DNA of 64,000 bases from a bacterium (GTDB lineage Bacteria; UBP6; JAFGXH01). The position numbers and the translations under genes are program-made. Where the stretch lies: NCBI GenBank assembly GCA_027064085.1, contig JAMOQH010000188.1:7349-71348 (forward strand), in the 5' to 3' direction. The notes beneath the pieces are model-generated. The model searched no databases and had not been told where the DNA came from. It was given only the letters and a program-made list of their open reading frames with translations. Of the stretch, positions 50,719 through 61,668 are shown piece after piece. How positions within the stretch are numbered: position 1 is the stretch's first letter; each line of letters opens with the position of its first letter.

Positions 50719-50805
50719 TGATTTTGTTTATACTGTTTTCTTTAAAATATTTGATTTAAGGGTTTATATATCTTATTATCTTTATCAAGTTGTTAGGAGT
50801 TAAGT

Positions 50806-53301
50806 ATGAAGAAATATAAAGTAAAAATTAAAGATTTAAGAAACTCATTTGATGAAAAAAATTTAAAGTTTAAAAATACATCTGAAATTGAACCACCTAT
50901 AAGACCTTTTGGGCAACACAGAGCTATTGAAGCATTAAATTTTGGTTTGTCGGTTAAAAATAAAGCTTTTAATATTTATGTTACTGGCCCAACAGGAACA
51001 GGGAAAACATCAATTATTAAAAAAGTATTAAAAGAATTTGTTAAAGATAAAGAGGCAAGTAATGATATTTTATTTTTAAACTGTTTTGAAGACCCTTCAA
51101 AGCCTATTTCTATTGTTTTACCAAGGGGCGAAGGGCGTAAATTTAAGAAAGATATGGAAACTTTTATTAATGATATAAAAATTGAAGTTCCAAAAGCAAT
51201 GAATAGTCCCCTTATAAATGAAAAGAAAATGAAAATAGTGGATAAATATCAAAAATTGGAATCCTCTATTTATCAGGAAATATCTACCTTTACTAAAGAA
51301 GTAGGATTTGCTCTTGAAAAAACGCAAGCAGGTATTGTTGCTAAGCCGGTCAATAGCGATGGTTCATTTATGACAGAAGAACAATTTACTGCACTTACTG
51401 AAGATGAAAAAAATGAAATTGGAGAGCGTCAAGCTAAAATTCAAAGTAAAATGGATGCTGCTGCTCAGCAAGAAACTAAAAATGAAAAAAACTTTAAAGA
51501 AGATATGTCTAAATTTGAAGATGCTGTTGTTGTTTCTGTAGTGAGTCCAATAATTGCATCAATTAAAAAGAACTATAAAAATAAAAAATTAACAAAGTAT
51601 TTTAAAAATTTAAAAGAAAATTTAGCAAAACATAAACAAGTATTTTTATTTAAAGAAAAAGATGCCTCTAATGAGAAAGCACAAGCTTATTTAGAATATG
51701 TTTTTGCCCAATATAATGTTAATTTGTTTATTGATAGTTCAGAAACGACAAATGCCCCTATTGTTTTTGAAAGAAATCCAACATTTAATAATTTATTTGG
51801 TTGGATAGAACACGAAGAGAAGAATGGATATTTATCTACAAATTTTACTAAAATAAAACCTGGTTCTATCCATAAAGCAAATGGAGGTTATTTAGTTATT
51901 CAAGTACTTGATTTACTAAAAAATCAATTGGCTTATGATGAATTAAAGAGAACTTTAAGGAATAAAACATCAAAAGTTGGAGAGAATCCATTTGCAATGT
52001 ATTCTCTTAAACCATTAAAAAAGCTTGAGCCAGAAGATATAGACTTAGATATTAAAGTTATTTTAATTGGTTCAAGTCAGTATTTTGCTATGCTTAATAG
52101 ATATGATGAAGAATTTTCTAGATTATTTAAGGTGAAATCTGATTTTGACCATTTTGTTTGTAAAAATGAAGAAAACTTAGATCAATTTTTCAAGTTTTTA
52201 AAAATGAAAACAGAAGAAAAAGAAATTATGTCCTTAAATAAAGGTGCTGTAGCAGAGTTAATAGATTATAGTACTAAATTGGCAGGTCAACATAATAGAT
52301 TAACCTCTCGTTTAAGCAAGCTTGAAGATATACTTTATGAAGCTAATTATATTGCTAAAACTAAGAATAAGCGTGTTATTTCAAGGGAAAATATTGAAGA
52401 AACTATTAAAAATAGAGATTTTCGTAATGGTAAATTTAAGCAATTAATTCATGATTCAATACATGAAGGAACTACTTTAATTAATATTAAAGGGGAGTCT
52501 GTTGGTGAAATTAATGGTTTAGCTGTTTATTCAATAGATGATTTTTCTTTTGGTATTGCAAGTAAGATAACTGCAAGATCTTATGCAGGAAAGCGGGGGG
52601 TTATAAATATAGAAAGAGATGCTAAATTGAGTGGTAAAATTCATGATAAAGGAATAGGAGTTTTATCCGGGTATCTATCTGGTTTATTTAGGGATATTAC
52701 TCCATTGAGTTTGTCTGTATCTATTTCATTTGAACAAAATTATGGTGGAGTAGATGGTGATAGTGCTTCCTCTACTGAAACTTATGCTATTTTATCTTCA
52801 TTATCTGGTTATCCTATTAAACAAAGTATTGCCGTTACTGGTTCAGTAAATCAAATGGGATTTATTCAACCGATTGGGGGGGTGAATAATAAAATAGAAG
52901 GATTTTTTGCAATTTGTCAACATGGGGGATTAACAGGAGAGCAGGGCGTTATCATTCCTATTCAAAATGTTAAAAACCTGATGTTAAGTAAAGAAGTTGT
53001 GGAAGCTGTTAAAAATGATGAGTTTCATATTTATGCTGTTTCAAGAATAGAAGAAGGAATAGAGATTTTAACTGGTAAGAAATTTGGTAAAGAGCTTAAA
53101 GATGGTGGATATACTAAAAACTCAATTCTGGATAAGGCTTATAAAACTCTCATGAAATTTGTAATTCAATCTTCAGATCAAGTAAAAACAGCAAAAAAAG
53201 CACTTGGTATTAAAGATGATGAAGAAAAAGAAGGGGATAAAAAAGAAAAAGTTGAAAAAAAACCTAAAAAAGAAAAGAAGCCCAAAAAATCCAAGAAATA
53301 A
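50806..53301 (+). CDS. Lon-family ATP-dependent protease (LonH/YcbZ-like)
   Basis: The 831-residue protein carries an AAA+ module with Walker A GPTGTGKT (61-68), an inserted helical region (about 140-280), GGYLVIQVLDLLKNQLAYDEL near 363-385 in the second half of the ATPase, and a C-terminal Lon protease domain with catalytic Ser653 (DGDSASS) and Lys696 (GGVNNKIEGFF). The 43-residue Ser-Lys spacing matches E. coli Lon. It lacks the LonA N-terminal substrate domain, so it belongs to the non-LonA type near YcbZ/LonH. A Lys/Glu-rich tail of about 25 residues closes it. It probably degrades misfolded proteins in the cytoplasm. Confidence 0.92.
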   Translation: MKKYKVKIKDLRNSFDEKNLKFKNTSEIEPPIRPFGQHRAIEALNFGLSVKNKAFNIYVTGPTGTGKTSIIKKVLKEFVKDKEASNDILFLNCFEDPSKPISIVLPRGEGRKFKKDMETFINDIKIEVPKAMNSPLINEKKMKIVDKYQKLESSIYQEISTFTKEVGFALEKTQAGIVAKPVNSDGSFMTEEQFTALTEDEKNEIGERQAKIQSKMDAAAQQETKNEKNFKEDMSKFEDAVVVSVVSPIIASIKKNYKNKKLTKYFKNLKENLAKHKQVFLFKEKDASNEKAQAYLEYVFAQYNVNLFIDSSETTNAPIVFERNPTFNNLFGWIEHEEKNGYLSTNFTKIKPGSIHKANGGYLVIQVLDLLKNQLAYDELKRTLRNKTSKVGENPFAMYSLKPLKKLEPEDIDLDIKVILIGSSQYFAMLNRYDEEFSRLFKVKSDFDHFVCKNEENLDQFFKFLKMKTEEKEIMSLNKGAVAELIDYSTKLAGQHNRLTSRLSKLEDILYEANYIAKTKNKRVISRENIEETIKNRDFRNGKFKQLIHDSIHEGTTLINIKGESVGEINGLAVYSIDDFSFGIASKITARSYAGKRGVINIERDAKLSGKIHDKGIGVLSGYLSGLFRDITPLSLSVSISFEQNYGGVDGDSASSTETYAILSSLSGYPIKQSIAVTGSVNQMGFIQPIGGVNNKIEGFFAICQHGGLTGEQGVIIPIQNVKNLMLSKEVVEAVKNDEFHIYAVSRIEEGIEILTGKKFGKELKDGGYTKNSILDKAYKTLMKFVIQSSDQVKTAKKALGIKDDEEKEGDKKEKVEKKPKKEKKPKKSKK

Positions 53302-53384
53302 TAAAATGTAGGAATAAGTTGATAACTTGTCTTGTAGAATTATTATTGTGAGGGATAGATTATTTGAATTAAGAGAGAATAGAT

Positions 53385-53984
53385 ATGAATAAAGTAGGTT
53401 TAATCGCAAATAACGAAGTGTTATTTAATAAAATAGTTAAGAAAATTGGAGAAGAAAATAAAAAACATATAGAAATAGAATTTTTAGATGATAATTTACT
53501 CCAAATTGAATCAGTATTGAAAAAAATAAGCTTATTAAATGATAAAAAAGTAGATTTCATAGCAATAGATAATATTGATTCCTTTTTGGAATTTGAAGAT
53601 TTGCAAAGTAAAAGTCCCTTGCTAATATTGCACCCTATAGATACATTAGTTTTAAAACTAGGTGGAGAGTTAAATCAATTTCCATTATGGATATTAGAAA
53701 ATAAATTAGCGAAAAGATTATTAGATTTACATGGATTTTCATATCAAGTTGCTGATAAACAAACAAAAGAAAATTTGTTAAAACTAAAAAATAAAAACTT
53801 AACAAAAGAGCAGATAGAAAATATAATCAAAAAAGAAGTTCAACGATACAAGCCTTATGGTGTGGATTCTATTGTTTTTACTCATGATTATAATACCTTA
53901 GGCATTAAACAAGTTGAAGAGCTAGATCTATACAAGATAGAAGACTCTTATGTAAGAGAAATTATTAATTTATTAAATAAATAG
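53385..53984 (+). CDS. Hypothetical protein, 199 aa, possible racemase-like fold
   Basis: An alternating beta/alpha pattern (MNKVGLIANNEVLFNKIV, VDFIAIDNIDSF, GVDSIVFTHDYNTLG) with two halves recalls the Asp/Glu racemase superfamily, in which each half supplies a Cys. Both Cys are missing here, so it is not an active racemase by that logic. I cannot name the family. It sits between the Lon-type protease and malQ (10 bases to malQ) and may be co-transcribed with malQ. Confidence 0.6.
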   Translation: MNKVGLIANNEVLFNKIVKKIGEENKKHIEIEFLDDNLLQIESVLKKISLLNDKKVDFIAIDNIDSFLEFEDLQSKSPLLILHPIDTLVLKLGGELNQFPLWILENKLAKRLLDLHGFSYQVADKQTKENLLKLKNKNLTKEQIENIIKKEVQRYKPYGVDSIVFTHDYNTLGIKQVEELDLYKIEDSYVREIINLLNK

Positions 53985-53994
53985 AGAGGAAGTG

Positions 53995-55485
53995 ATGAAA
54001 ACTAGAGATGCTGGAGTCCTTTTACATATCTCATCTTTACCTGGGAAGTGGTTTATTGGTGATATGGGAAGCGATGCATATGAATTCATAGATTTTTTGA
54101 ATGAAAGTGGTTTAAAATATTGGCAGATTTTACCAACAGGTATTGTTGGAGCAGGAAATTCACCTTATCAATCAATTTCTGCGTTTGCCGGGAATCCTTT
54201 ATTTATTAATATTCCCAAATTAGTAGAAATGGGTTTTTTACTAGAAAGTGACATAAGTAATGTCAAACTTAAAAAAACGGATAAATCTGATTTTCAAAAA
54301 GCTGAAGAATTAAAGCAGCCTTTTCTAAAAAAAGCATTTGAAAATTTTAAAAATATGGATGAAAGTAACAAATGGGATTGCTATCGATTTTGTGATAGTC
54401 AATCATATTGGATAGATGATTATGCTATCTTTAAGGCATTAAAAGATAAGTTTGATGGTAAACCATGGTATGAGTGGGAAGAAAATTTAAAGAATTATAA
54501 CTATGATGAAATTGAAAATAAGCGAGCAGAGCTAGGAGAAGAGGTTTATTTAAATAAATTTATTCAATACTTATATTTTAAGCAGATAAAAGAGTTGAAA
54601 GATTATGCAAACAAAAAATCGGTTAAGTTAATTGGTGATATTCCTATATTTGTTTCTTATGATAGTGCAGATGTTTGGAGCAAATCATATTTATTCCATC
54701 TAGATGAAAATAAAGAAAGAACTGTTGTTGCGGGGGTTCCTCCTGATTATTTTTCAGAAACAGGTCAATTATGGGGAAATCCTCTTTATAATTGGAGCTC
54801 TATGAAATCTGATGACTATTTATGGTGGAGATTTAGGTTTGAGTCATTAATGTTACAAACAGACCTAATAAGGCTTGACCACTTTAGAGGTTTTGAAGCT
54901 TATTGGGAGGTTCCTGCTAGCGAAGAAACGGCAATAAATGGAAGATGGGTTGAAGGCCCCTCTTTTAATTTTTTTGAAATCTTGCAAAAATATTTTAATA
55001 AACTGCCTATAATTGCCGAAGATTTAGGGGTTATAACAGATGAAGTAGAAAACTTAAGAGATAGTTTCGGGTTTCCTGGAATGAAAATTTTACAATTTGC
55101 CTTTGGTGATAGCCCTCGAAATCCATTTTTATTACATAATCATACATATAATAGTATTGTCTATACCGGAACACATGATAACTCAACCACTTTGGGCTGG
55201 TATAAAGATGCTAAGAAGAATAATAAAAAAATAATAAGTGATTTAAAAAATTATTGTATTTTAGATGAGAAAGATCCTGCTTGGTCTATTATAGAAACAG
55301 TGCTTTCTTCTGTTGCTAAAACCGCAATAATACCAATGCAGGATTTTTTAAACTTAGATGATAATTCAAGAATGAATACCCCTGGAACACCAACTGGAAA
55401 TTGGCTTTGGAAAATGGATAAACAAGCTGATAAAACTTTATCAAATAAAATATATAAATCTTTAGTTAAGTTTAATAGAATATAA
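53995..55485 (+). CDS. malQ: 4-alpha-glucanotransferase (amylomaltase)
   Basis: MalQ transfers alpha-1,4-glucan segments during maltodextrin and glycogen turnover in the cytoplasm. The start is the ATG at 53995 with GAGGA ahead (a GTG directly before it is too close). The 496-residue length is normal for bacterial GH77. Motifs: DAGVLLHISSLPG, GNSPYQSISAFAGNP, the nucleophile Asp in LIRLDHFRGFEAYWE, the acid/base Glu in IAEDLGVIT, and the third carboxylate in YTGTHDNSTTLGWY. The stop is only two bases from the convergent stop of the 151-residue gene. Confidence 0.95.
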   Translation: MKTRDAGVLLHISSLPGKWFIGDMGSDAYEFIDFLNESGLKYWQILPTGIVGAGNSPYQSISAFAGNPLFINIPKLVEMGFLLESDISNVKLKKTDKSDFQKAEELKQPFLKKAFENFKNMDESNKWDCYRFCDSQSYWIDDYAIFKALKDKFDGKPWYEWEENLKNYNYDEIENKRAELGEEVYLNKFIQYLYFKQIKELKDYANKKSVKLIGDIPIFVSYDSADVWSKSYLFHLDENKERTVVAGVPPDYFSETGQLWGNPLYNWSSMKSDDYLWWRFRFESLMLQTDLIRLDHFRGFEAYWEVPASEETAINGRWVEGPSFNFFEILQKYFNKLPIIAEDLGVITDEVENLRDSFGFPGMKILQFAFGDSPRNPFLLHNHTYNSIVYTGTHDNSTTLGWYKDAKKNNKKIISDLKNYCILDEKDPAWSIIETVLSSVAKTAIIPMQDFLNLDDNSRMNTPGTPTGNWLWKMDKQADKTLSNKIYKSLVKFNRI

Positions 55486-55487
55486 AA

Positions 55488-55943
55488 TTATTCTGGTAAT
55501 ATAACACCTAAAGAAACAACTCTTTTGGCAAGTTTACCAGTATGTTTTATTAAAAAATATGGATTTAGTCCTTCTGATTCTAATATTTCCCAAAATTCAA
55601 GCAAAAGCTCATCTCTTATTATTTCTTTTGATAAATAATAAGATTTTTCGGTAAAGTCATTTATTACTAGTAGTTGGAATAAATCTATTGCTTCATATCC
55701 AGGATACTCTTGTGAATATAGTCCTTCTGCAGGATGTGTTACTTCTGGAATATCTAAAAGTTCATAGTTTCCTATTCGGCCCTGATTAACTTTTTCTATT
55801 AAAATAGACTCAAATCCTTCAATTAAGTTATCAATTATCTCTTGGAATTTTATTTTGGAGTCATTGTAATACCTTTTCTTAGTTTCTTCTTGTTCTTCAA
55901 GGTAATTGGCTCTTTCTTGTTGTAAATCTTGAAATAAACTCAT
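55488..55943 (-). CDS. Hypothetical protein, 151 aa
   Basis: An acidic, mostly helical product: MSLFQDLQQERANYLEEQEE, then a middle with EVTHPAEGLYSQEYPGYEAID and a helical C-terminus (LLLEFWEILESEGLNPYFLI). No signal peptide or membrane span is seen. It is the last gene of the minus-strand purA operon, three bases after the DUF2330 gene. I do not recognise the family. Confidence 0.7.
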   Translation of the reverse strand: MSLFQDLQQERANYLEEQEETKKRYYNDSKIKFQEIIDNLIEGFESILIEKVNQGRIGNYELLDIPEVTHPAEGLYSQEYPGYEAIDLFQLLVINDFTEKSYYLSKEIIRDELLLEFWEILESEGLNPYFLIKHTGKLAKRVVSLGVILPE

Positions 55944-55946
55944 ATA

Positions 55947-56900
55947 TTATTTATTTTCCAATAAGAAATCTGTTGATGCATCCCATGATGATATTTTATT
56001 TTTATCATTTAGGGTGCCATAAACATGGAATAATCTTAGATTATTGTTTTCCATATCTTTAAATATTTCATTTTTAGCAGAAATTTTATCATAAAAATCA
56101 ACAATAGAATCACCTAATTCTGTGATAATTGTGAGTCTATTGGATTGAGATAATTCATTATCTACTTGCTCAATTGTTTTTAATCCATAATTTTTAACAT
56201 CTTTTAATTCTAAATCAAAACTTGATAAAACATAAATATCTGTTTTTAATTTTGGACTATCTTTAAATATTCTTAATGGAAATGCAGCACTATCTGCTTC
56301 AAGTGATAAATATATAGGTTGAACACTACCTTTTTTAGCAATAAAACCTTTTTTAGTAACATATTTTACTACAACAAAAGACCACGACCTATCAATATAA
56401 TATTTATAGTCATTAAATGATAATTCATTATATCCATTTTTTTTGAGGTATTCGTTAACCTCATCAAAAGCTTTTTTGCCTAATTGAGCCGGTTTAAAAA
56501 CATTTTGAACAACAACTTTAAATCTATTGTTAATTCTTCTCATTTTTCTAGGTAATTTTTTCTTTTTTTTCACATTTGGCATTTTTTCAGGTAATGTAGA
56601 ATTGTACAAGTCTTTAAAAATGGTGTTTTTTTGTGTTTTCCAGGATGTTATTGTATTAGGAACAGGTAAAACAAACATAAACTCATCAGTTCTTTTTTTA
56701 GCTTTTTTAGATTTATTGTTTTTCTTTATTTTTAAATTATAATCAAAACCTACTACAAGTTCCATATTTCCAACAATATATAATTGAAATACTTTTAAGT
56801 CTTTTGTCTTAAAATCATATTCAAAATTACTTTTTAATAATGCTTTTCCAAAAATACTTGTGGTAAACATCAAAAGCATTGATAAAATAAAAAATTTCAT
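55947..56900 (-). CDS. DUF2330 family secreted protein
   Basis: The ATG at 56900 follows AGGAGG and opens a signal peptide (MKFFILSMLLMFTTSIFGKA); an upstream start would add 11 residues. The rest matches DUF2330 (PF10092): FMFVLPVPNTITSW, the segment KKAFDEVNEYLKKNGY, then DRSWSFVVVKYVTKKG and AAFPLRIFKDSP. These proteins are frequent in Myxococcota and have no established function. It probably acts in the periplasm or at the outer membrane. Lys-rich insertion near residue 110. It follows the FG-GAP gene in the purA operon. Confidence 0.85.
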   Translation of the reverse strand: MKFFILSMLLMFTTSIFGKALLKSNFEYDFKTKDLKVFQLYIVGNMELVVGFDYNLKIKKNNKSKKAKKRTDEFMFVLPVPNTITSWKTQKNTIFKDLYNSTLPEKMPNVKKKKKLPRKMRRINNRFKVVVQNVFKPAQLGKKAFDEVNEYLKKNGYNELSFNDYKYYIDRSWSFVVVKYVTKKGFIAKKGSVQPIYLSLEADSAAFPLRIFKDSPKLKTDIYVLSSFDLELKDVKNYGLKTIEQVDNELSQSNRLTIITELGDSIVDFYDKISAKNEIFKDMENNNLRLFHVYGTLNDKNKISSWDASTDFLLENK

Positions 56901-56966
56901 TTTTCCTCCTATTATTAAAAAATTAAAACTCAATATAATGACTGTGTTAAAATAATTCTATTCATA

Positions 56967-59186
56967 TTATTCTTGATAATAAATAAGTATTTTATCATGA
57001 ACAAATAAAATTATATCATCTTTTTCATCATTATTCATATCTTCTATGTATATTTCCTTAGGTTCTTCAACACTAACATTATTTCGCCCTCTATATGAAA
57101 TAGCATCAAAAACTTTAAACTTCATAATTGAATCTAGAGTATTTTTTTGTATTTTTAAAAAATTAATATTATGGTCTATTCCATCAATAGAAATTAATTT
57201 TTTACCATTGAAATTACCAACAGCAAGCATAGTTGAAATTGATTTAGTTTTATGTAATCTATAAGAAATTATATTTTTTAATTTATATCCTAAATTTTTA
57301 TTGTCATATATAAAAATGGAATTTCTTCCTAAAATTACAAATTCTTTATTTTTATCATTATCAACATTCACAGATAATATATCATTTACTTCAACTCCTT
57401 TAATTAAAATTTCTTTTTTTATTTTTAAGGTTTTATTATTTAGTAAGTATAGTCTAGAGTTGCTCTTATCAAAAAAAACTATATCTTTTTGAGTGGTAAA
57501 AATATTAGAGCTTATTGGAATTGTTAAGTCAGAATTTGTAGTACTTCCATTAATTTGTGATATTATCTTTAATCCTTGTTTTTTATTATAAACAAAAGAC
57601 CTTATTATTCCTTTATTCGTAACGATCACTTCATTTTTACCATCTTTATTTAAGTCTTTTACTTCTATTTGATTTTTATTGATGGATGTTAAAAATGATG
57701 ATATATTCTTTACTTTAATTGTTAATGGTTCTAGTAAATATCCTTTACTGATAAATATTTTAGCTCCTAGATAAGGAATAGAGAAAATTATATCTTCTTT
57801 ATTATCATTATTTATATCTGAAATTATAAAATCATCAAATGAAGCAGGTGAGTTGTTTATTTTTCTTGAATATATTTTAATTACTTTAAGATTTTTATCT
57901 ATTTTTATTTTTTCTAAATAAAATTCACCATTTTTATTGCTAATCCAATAAAGATTATTTTTATATTTACTAACTCCCTCAATCTTATCTTTATTTATGA
58001 TAAAATCAGGGTATTTCTTTTTTAAATTATAAACAAGCAAAGAGCTTTCTTTTTGAGAAAATGCGATTATTTTATTTTTTTTATTTATTTTATAAGAAAT
58101 TAACTTAGAAATATCTTTTAATATAGGGTATTCTTTATAGTTTTTGAAACCAAGAGAACTTCCCTTGAAGAACATAATTGATGCTAACATTGAATCTGAA
58201 ACAACTAAATCTTTTTGCTTATCATTATCAAAATCGTTAAATAGAATATTTTTATTACTACTTAAGGCTTCTGGGTTTAATGAATAAATTGATGGTTTAA
58301 TATTTTCTTTCTTTTTGATTTTAGATATTTCATCAATAAAAATAATATGGGCACCACTTCTTGATGAAAGAAATTGAGCTTTTTTATTTTTTAAAATATT
58401 TTTAGTTGTTAGAAAATGAAAATTTGGATAATCAATTATATTATCAGGACCAATAGTATGATTTTTTAATTGAAACTTAACTCTGATTTGATTAATACCT
58501 CCAGATGTGACAAATAGTATATCATTAAGTTTATCTCCATTTAAATCATTTACTTCAATTCCAAGAGGAGTTTTTGAACTATAAGAATATTTTACAGGCA
58601 TATCTAATTTATTTTTATTATTTTGATAAAATATATATAAATATTTTTTACCAAGTAAAATTAAGTCATTTTTTTTATCACTATTAATATCTTTAGCAAC
58701 TAATGCATATTCTGAGTTTAAATAATCAGAAATTTTGAAGTATTGACCATCAATAAACTTTCTTTTAGTTTTTTGATATTTTATAAATAATTCACCTGTA
58801 GATGTTAAATAAATTAAATCTTTTAGTTTATTTAACCCTATATTTGCAACAGCCATAGAAGTAATAGTTTTTTCTGTTATAAATGGAAAGTTTTTATACT
58901 TAAAATTAAAAGAAAGTTTGTTAACATCTAATTCTTCTCGGTCTTTATAAAATTCTTTTTTAGACTTTTGTATTTCATTATTTTTTTGCTGGTAGTATAT
59001 TGCAATAGATGCATCATTATTGTCAACAAAAATGATATCTTTTAGTTTGTCATTGTCTAAATCTATAAGTTTGAGTGAATGTAAATTTTTTTTAACTTTG
59101 TATATTTCAAAATTTTTAAAACCAATTTTATTATTATTTCCATATATTAAAGTTGATAATAATAAAAGCAATATTAGTTTATACAT
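56967..59186 (-). CDS. FG-GAP/VCBS-repeat secreted protein
   Basis: A signal peptide (MYKLILLLLLSTLIYG) precedes repeated propeller blades with calcium-type loops, for example DLDNDKLKDIIFVD, DINSDKKNDLILLG, DLNGDKLNDILFVT, DFDNDKQKDLVVSD and DLNKDGKNEVIVTN, about eight in 739 residues. The pattern D.n.D...D is the FG-GAP/VCBS hallmark of integrin-like beta-propellers. It is likely exported and binds ligand or polymer. It starts 12 bases after purA, an unlikely functional partner, so the operon may be only a transcriptional unit. Confidence 0.9.
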   Translation of the reverse strand: MYKLILLLLLSTLIYGNNNKIGFKNFEIYKVKKNLHSLKLIDLDNDKLKDIIFVDNNDASIAIYYQQKNNEIQKSKKEFYKDREELDVNKLSFNFKYKNFPFITEKTITSMAVANIGLNKLKDLIYLTSTGELFIKYQKTKRKFIDGQYFKISDYLNSEYALVAKDINSDKKNDLILLGKKYLYIFYQNNKNKLDMPVKYSYSSKTPLGIEVNDLNGDKLNDILFVTSGGINQIRVKFQLKNHTIGPDNIIDYPNFHFLTTKNILKNKKAQFLSSRSGAHIIFIDEISKIKKKENIKPSIYSLNPEALSSNKNILFNDFDNDKQKDLVVSDSMLASIMFFKGSSLGFKNYKEYPILKDISKLISYKINKKNKIIAFSQKESSLLVYNLKKKYPDFIINKDKIEGVSKYKNNLYWISNKNGEFYLEKIKIDKNLKVIKIYSRKINNSPASFDDFIISDINNDNKEDIIFSIPYLGAKIFISKGYLLEPLTIKVKNISSFLTSINKNQIEVKDLNKDGKNEVIVTNKGIIRSFVYNKKQGLKIISQINGSTTNSDLTIPISSNIFTTQKDIVFFDKSNSRLYLLNNKTLKIKKEILIKGVEVNDILSVNVDNDKNKEFVILGRNSIFIYDNKNLGYKLKNIISYRLHKTKSISTMLAVGNFNGKKLISIDGIDHNINFLKIQKNTLDSIMKFKVFDAISYRGRNNVSVEEPKEIYIEDMNNDEKDDIILFVHDKILIYYQE

Positions 59187-59197
59187 ATTTTAACTCT

Positions 59198-60517
<1,320 letters not shown>

Positions 60518-60519
60518 CT

Positions 60520-60528
60520 AATATAGCA
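60520..60528 (-). promoter_or_regulatory. Extended -10 element upstream of purA
   Basis: On the minus strand TGC directly precedes TATATT, 27 bases ahead of the purA start. The -35 region (GTGCAT) is poor, as expected for an extended -10 promoter. The remaining 190 bases up to 60722 show no gene. Confidence 0.4.
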
Positions 60529-60721
60529 TAAACCAATTAATAATGCACGATTTTTGTAAATAAAAAGTAGAGATATCTTAAAACTTTGATGAAAATATAA
60601 TTTTAAAATCTTTAAAATTATATTATGAGTTAAATATTTGGAAAATATCAATATTTAATTGATTTAAATTTATGATATATTTTTATAAATTATGTAAGAG
60701 TAATCAAAAGTAAGTAGTAAG

Positions 60722-60970
60722 TTATTGTTGACTATCAAGCACATCATCTTCTATATATTCTCCATCACTATCTTTCCTTGTTTGAAAAACAATTGAACCT
60801 AAAAAATATTCGGCTTTACCATTTTGATTTCTTGCAAGAGTTATATCATCTAACAAGTCAGAAATTTGGTCTTTTTCCCAAACATAAGGTCTTTGATAAT
60901 TCGGTATTTTATACCACCTTTCAAAAATTTGCTTAATTAATAACTTTTCACTTTCAATTTGGTTTGTCAT
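60722..60970 (-). pseudogene. 5' remnant of a DUF262 (GmrSD-like) gene
   Basis: The 82-residue frame starts with a good AAAGGA and encodes the N-terminal part of DUF262: WYKIPNYQRPYVWEKDQI and YFLGSIVFQ. It ends at DDVLDSQQ, where the family has DGQQRLTTL. The next codons are a stop in place of Arg and then LTT, so the stop arose by point mutation inside the motif and the rest was lost or decayed. Full-length DUF262 proteins belong to type IV restriction. It is the cassette just beyond attC 60991-61125. Confidence 0.8.
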
Positions 60971-60990
60971 ATTATTTCCTTTTTAATTGG

Positions 60991-61125
60991 TGCCAACGGT
61001 TGGGCTATGCGTAGTGCGGGATTTTGAAATACCACACTTTCAATTTGCTACCAACTATGGTTAAATCTCTAACTTTCATATTTACAACTAATTGCGGCAT
61101 GCACTATATTTTTTGTTAGGTGTTG
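60991..61125 (-). repeat. attC-like recombination site 1
   Basis: The site begins TGCCAACGG and ends TGTTAGGTGTTG. Its inner arms (GCTATGCGTAGTGCGG and GCGGCATGCACTATA) can pair imperfectly around a loop of about 70 bases. This is the architecture of integron attC sites. It lies 22 bases after the ThsB-like stop and 20 bases before the DUF262 remnant start. Confidence 0.7.
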
Positions 61126-61147
61126 TATTTTTTATTACAGTAAAGTT

Positions 61148-61609
61148 TTAACAATAAAAATATATTCCCGTTTTACATTTTGAGGGTACCATTAAATCAG
61201 GTTCTTTTAATGCACGTTCAATTAGAACTTTATCCATTGGAATATGCAATGTAGGAACATTATTCATTGAGTCCCTAAATATTGGTAAATTATCCCAAAG
61301 GTTTTCAATAGATTTTTTTATTGATTTACTTGTTTCTGTACAATTTGAAATATCACTTTTGTTTTTGTATTCAGTATAAATTACAATGACAGGTAATCCT
61401 TTTGTGTTTATTCCATAATCAATTTCTTCTCTTAATGCTCTTGAACTTTTTGTAATTGAACTCAAAAACAAAATTATGTTTTTAGATGCCCTTAGTCTTT
61501 CTCTTAATCTTGGTTTTAAAGTAAATTCCCAATCACTTCCATCTCTAACATTATAATTTTTCATATGAGAATCAACAAATGGAAAAGAAGAGTCTTTACC
61601 TTTCCACAT
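61148..61609 (-). CDS. thsB: ThsB-like TIR protein of a type II Thoeris cassette
   Basis: The frame resembles ThsB-type TIR (DUF1863) proteins: FPFVDSHMKNYNVRDGSDWE, then LRERLRASKNIILFLSS, ALREEIDYGI and LPVIVIYTEY. In type II Thoeris the TIR protein makes a His-ADPR signal on infection. The first ATG in frame (61609) lies inside the domain, since homologous sequence continues upstream without any NTG codon (TNLGANIAKDFVYYN, to about 61663) almost to the ThsA stop. So the start is either a non-standard codon after the AAAGGAG at 61664-61670, or the N-terminus has been lost. The catalytic region of TIR is probably affected if it begins at 61609. Confidence 0.75.
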   Translation of the reverse strand: MWKGKDSSFPFVDSHMKNYNVRDGSDWEFTLKPRLRERLRASKNIILFLSSITKSSRALREEIDYGINTKGLPVIVIYTEYKNKSDISNCTETSKSIKKSIENLWDNLPIFRDSMNNVPTLHIPMDKVLIERALKEPDLMVPSKCKTGIYFYC

Positions 61610-61668
61610 TCTTAGTGTATTGTAATATACAAAGTCTTTTGCTATGTTAGCACCTAAATTAGTCTCCT

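Noticed and set aside
52873-52881. Seven-G run in the Lon-family gene
   Set aside because: It encodes the conserved Gly-Gly of the PIGGVNNK protease motif and is shorter than the two nine-G runs; no need to propose phase variation.
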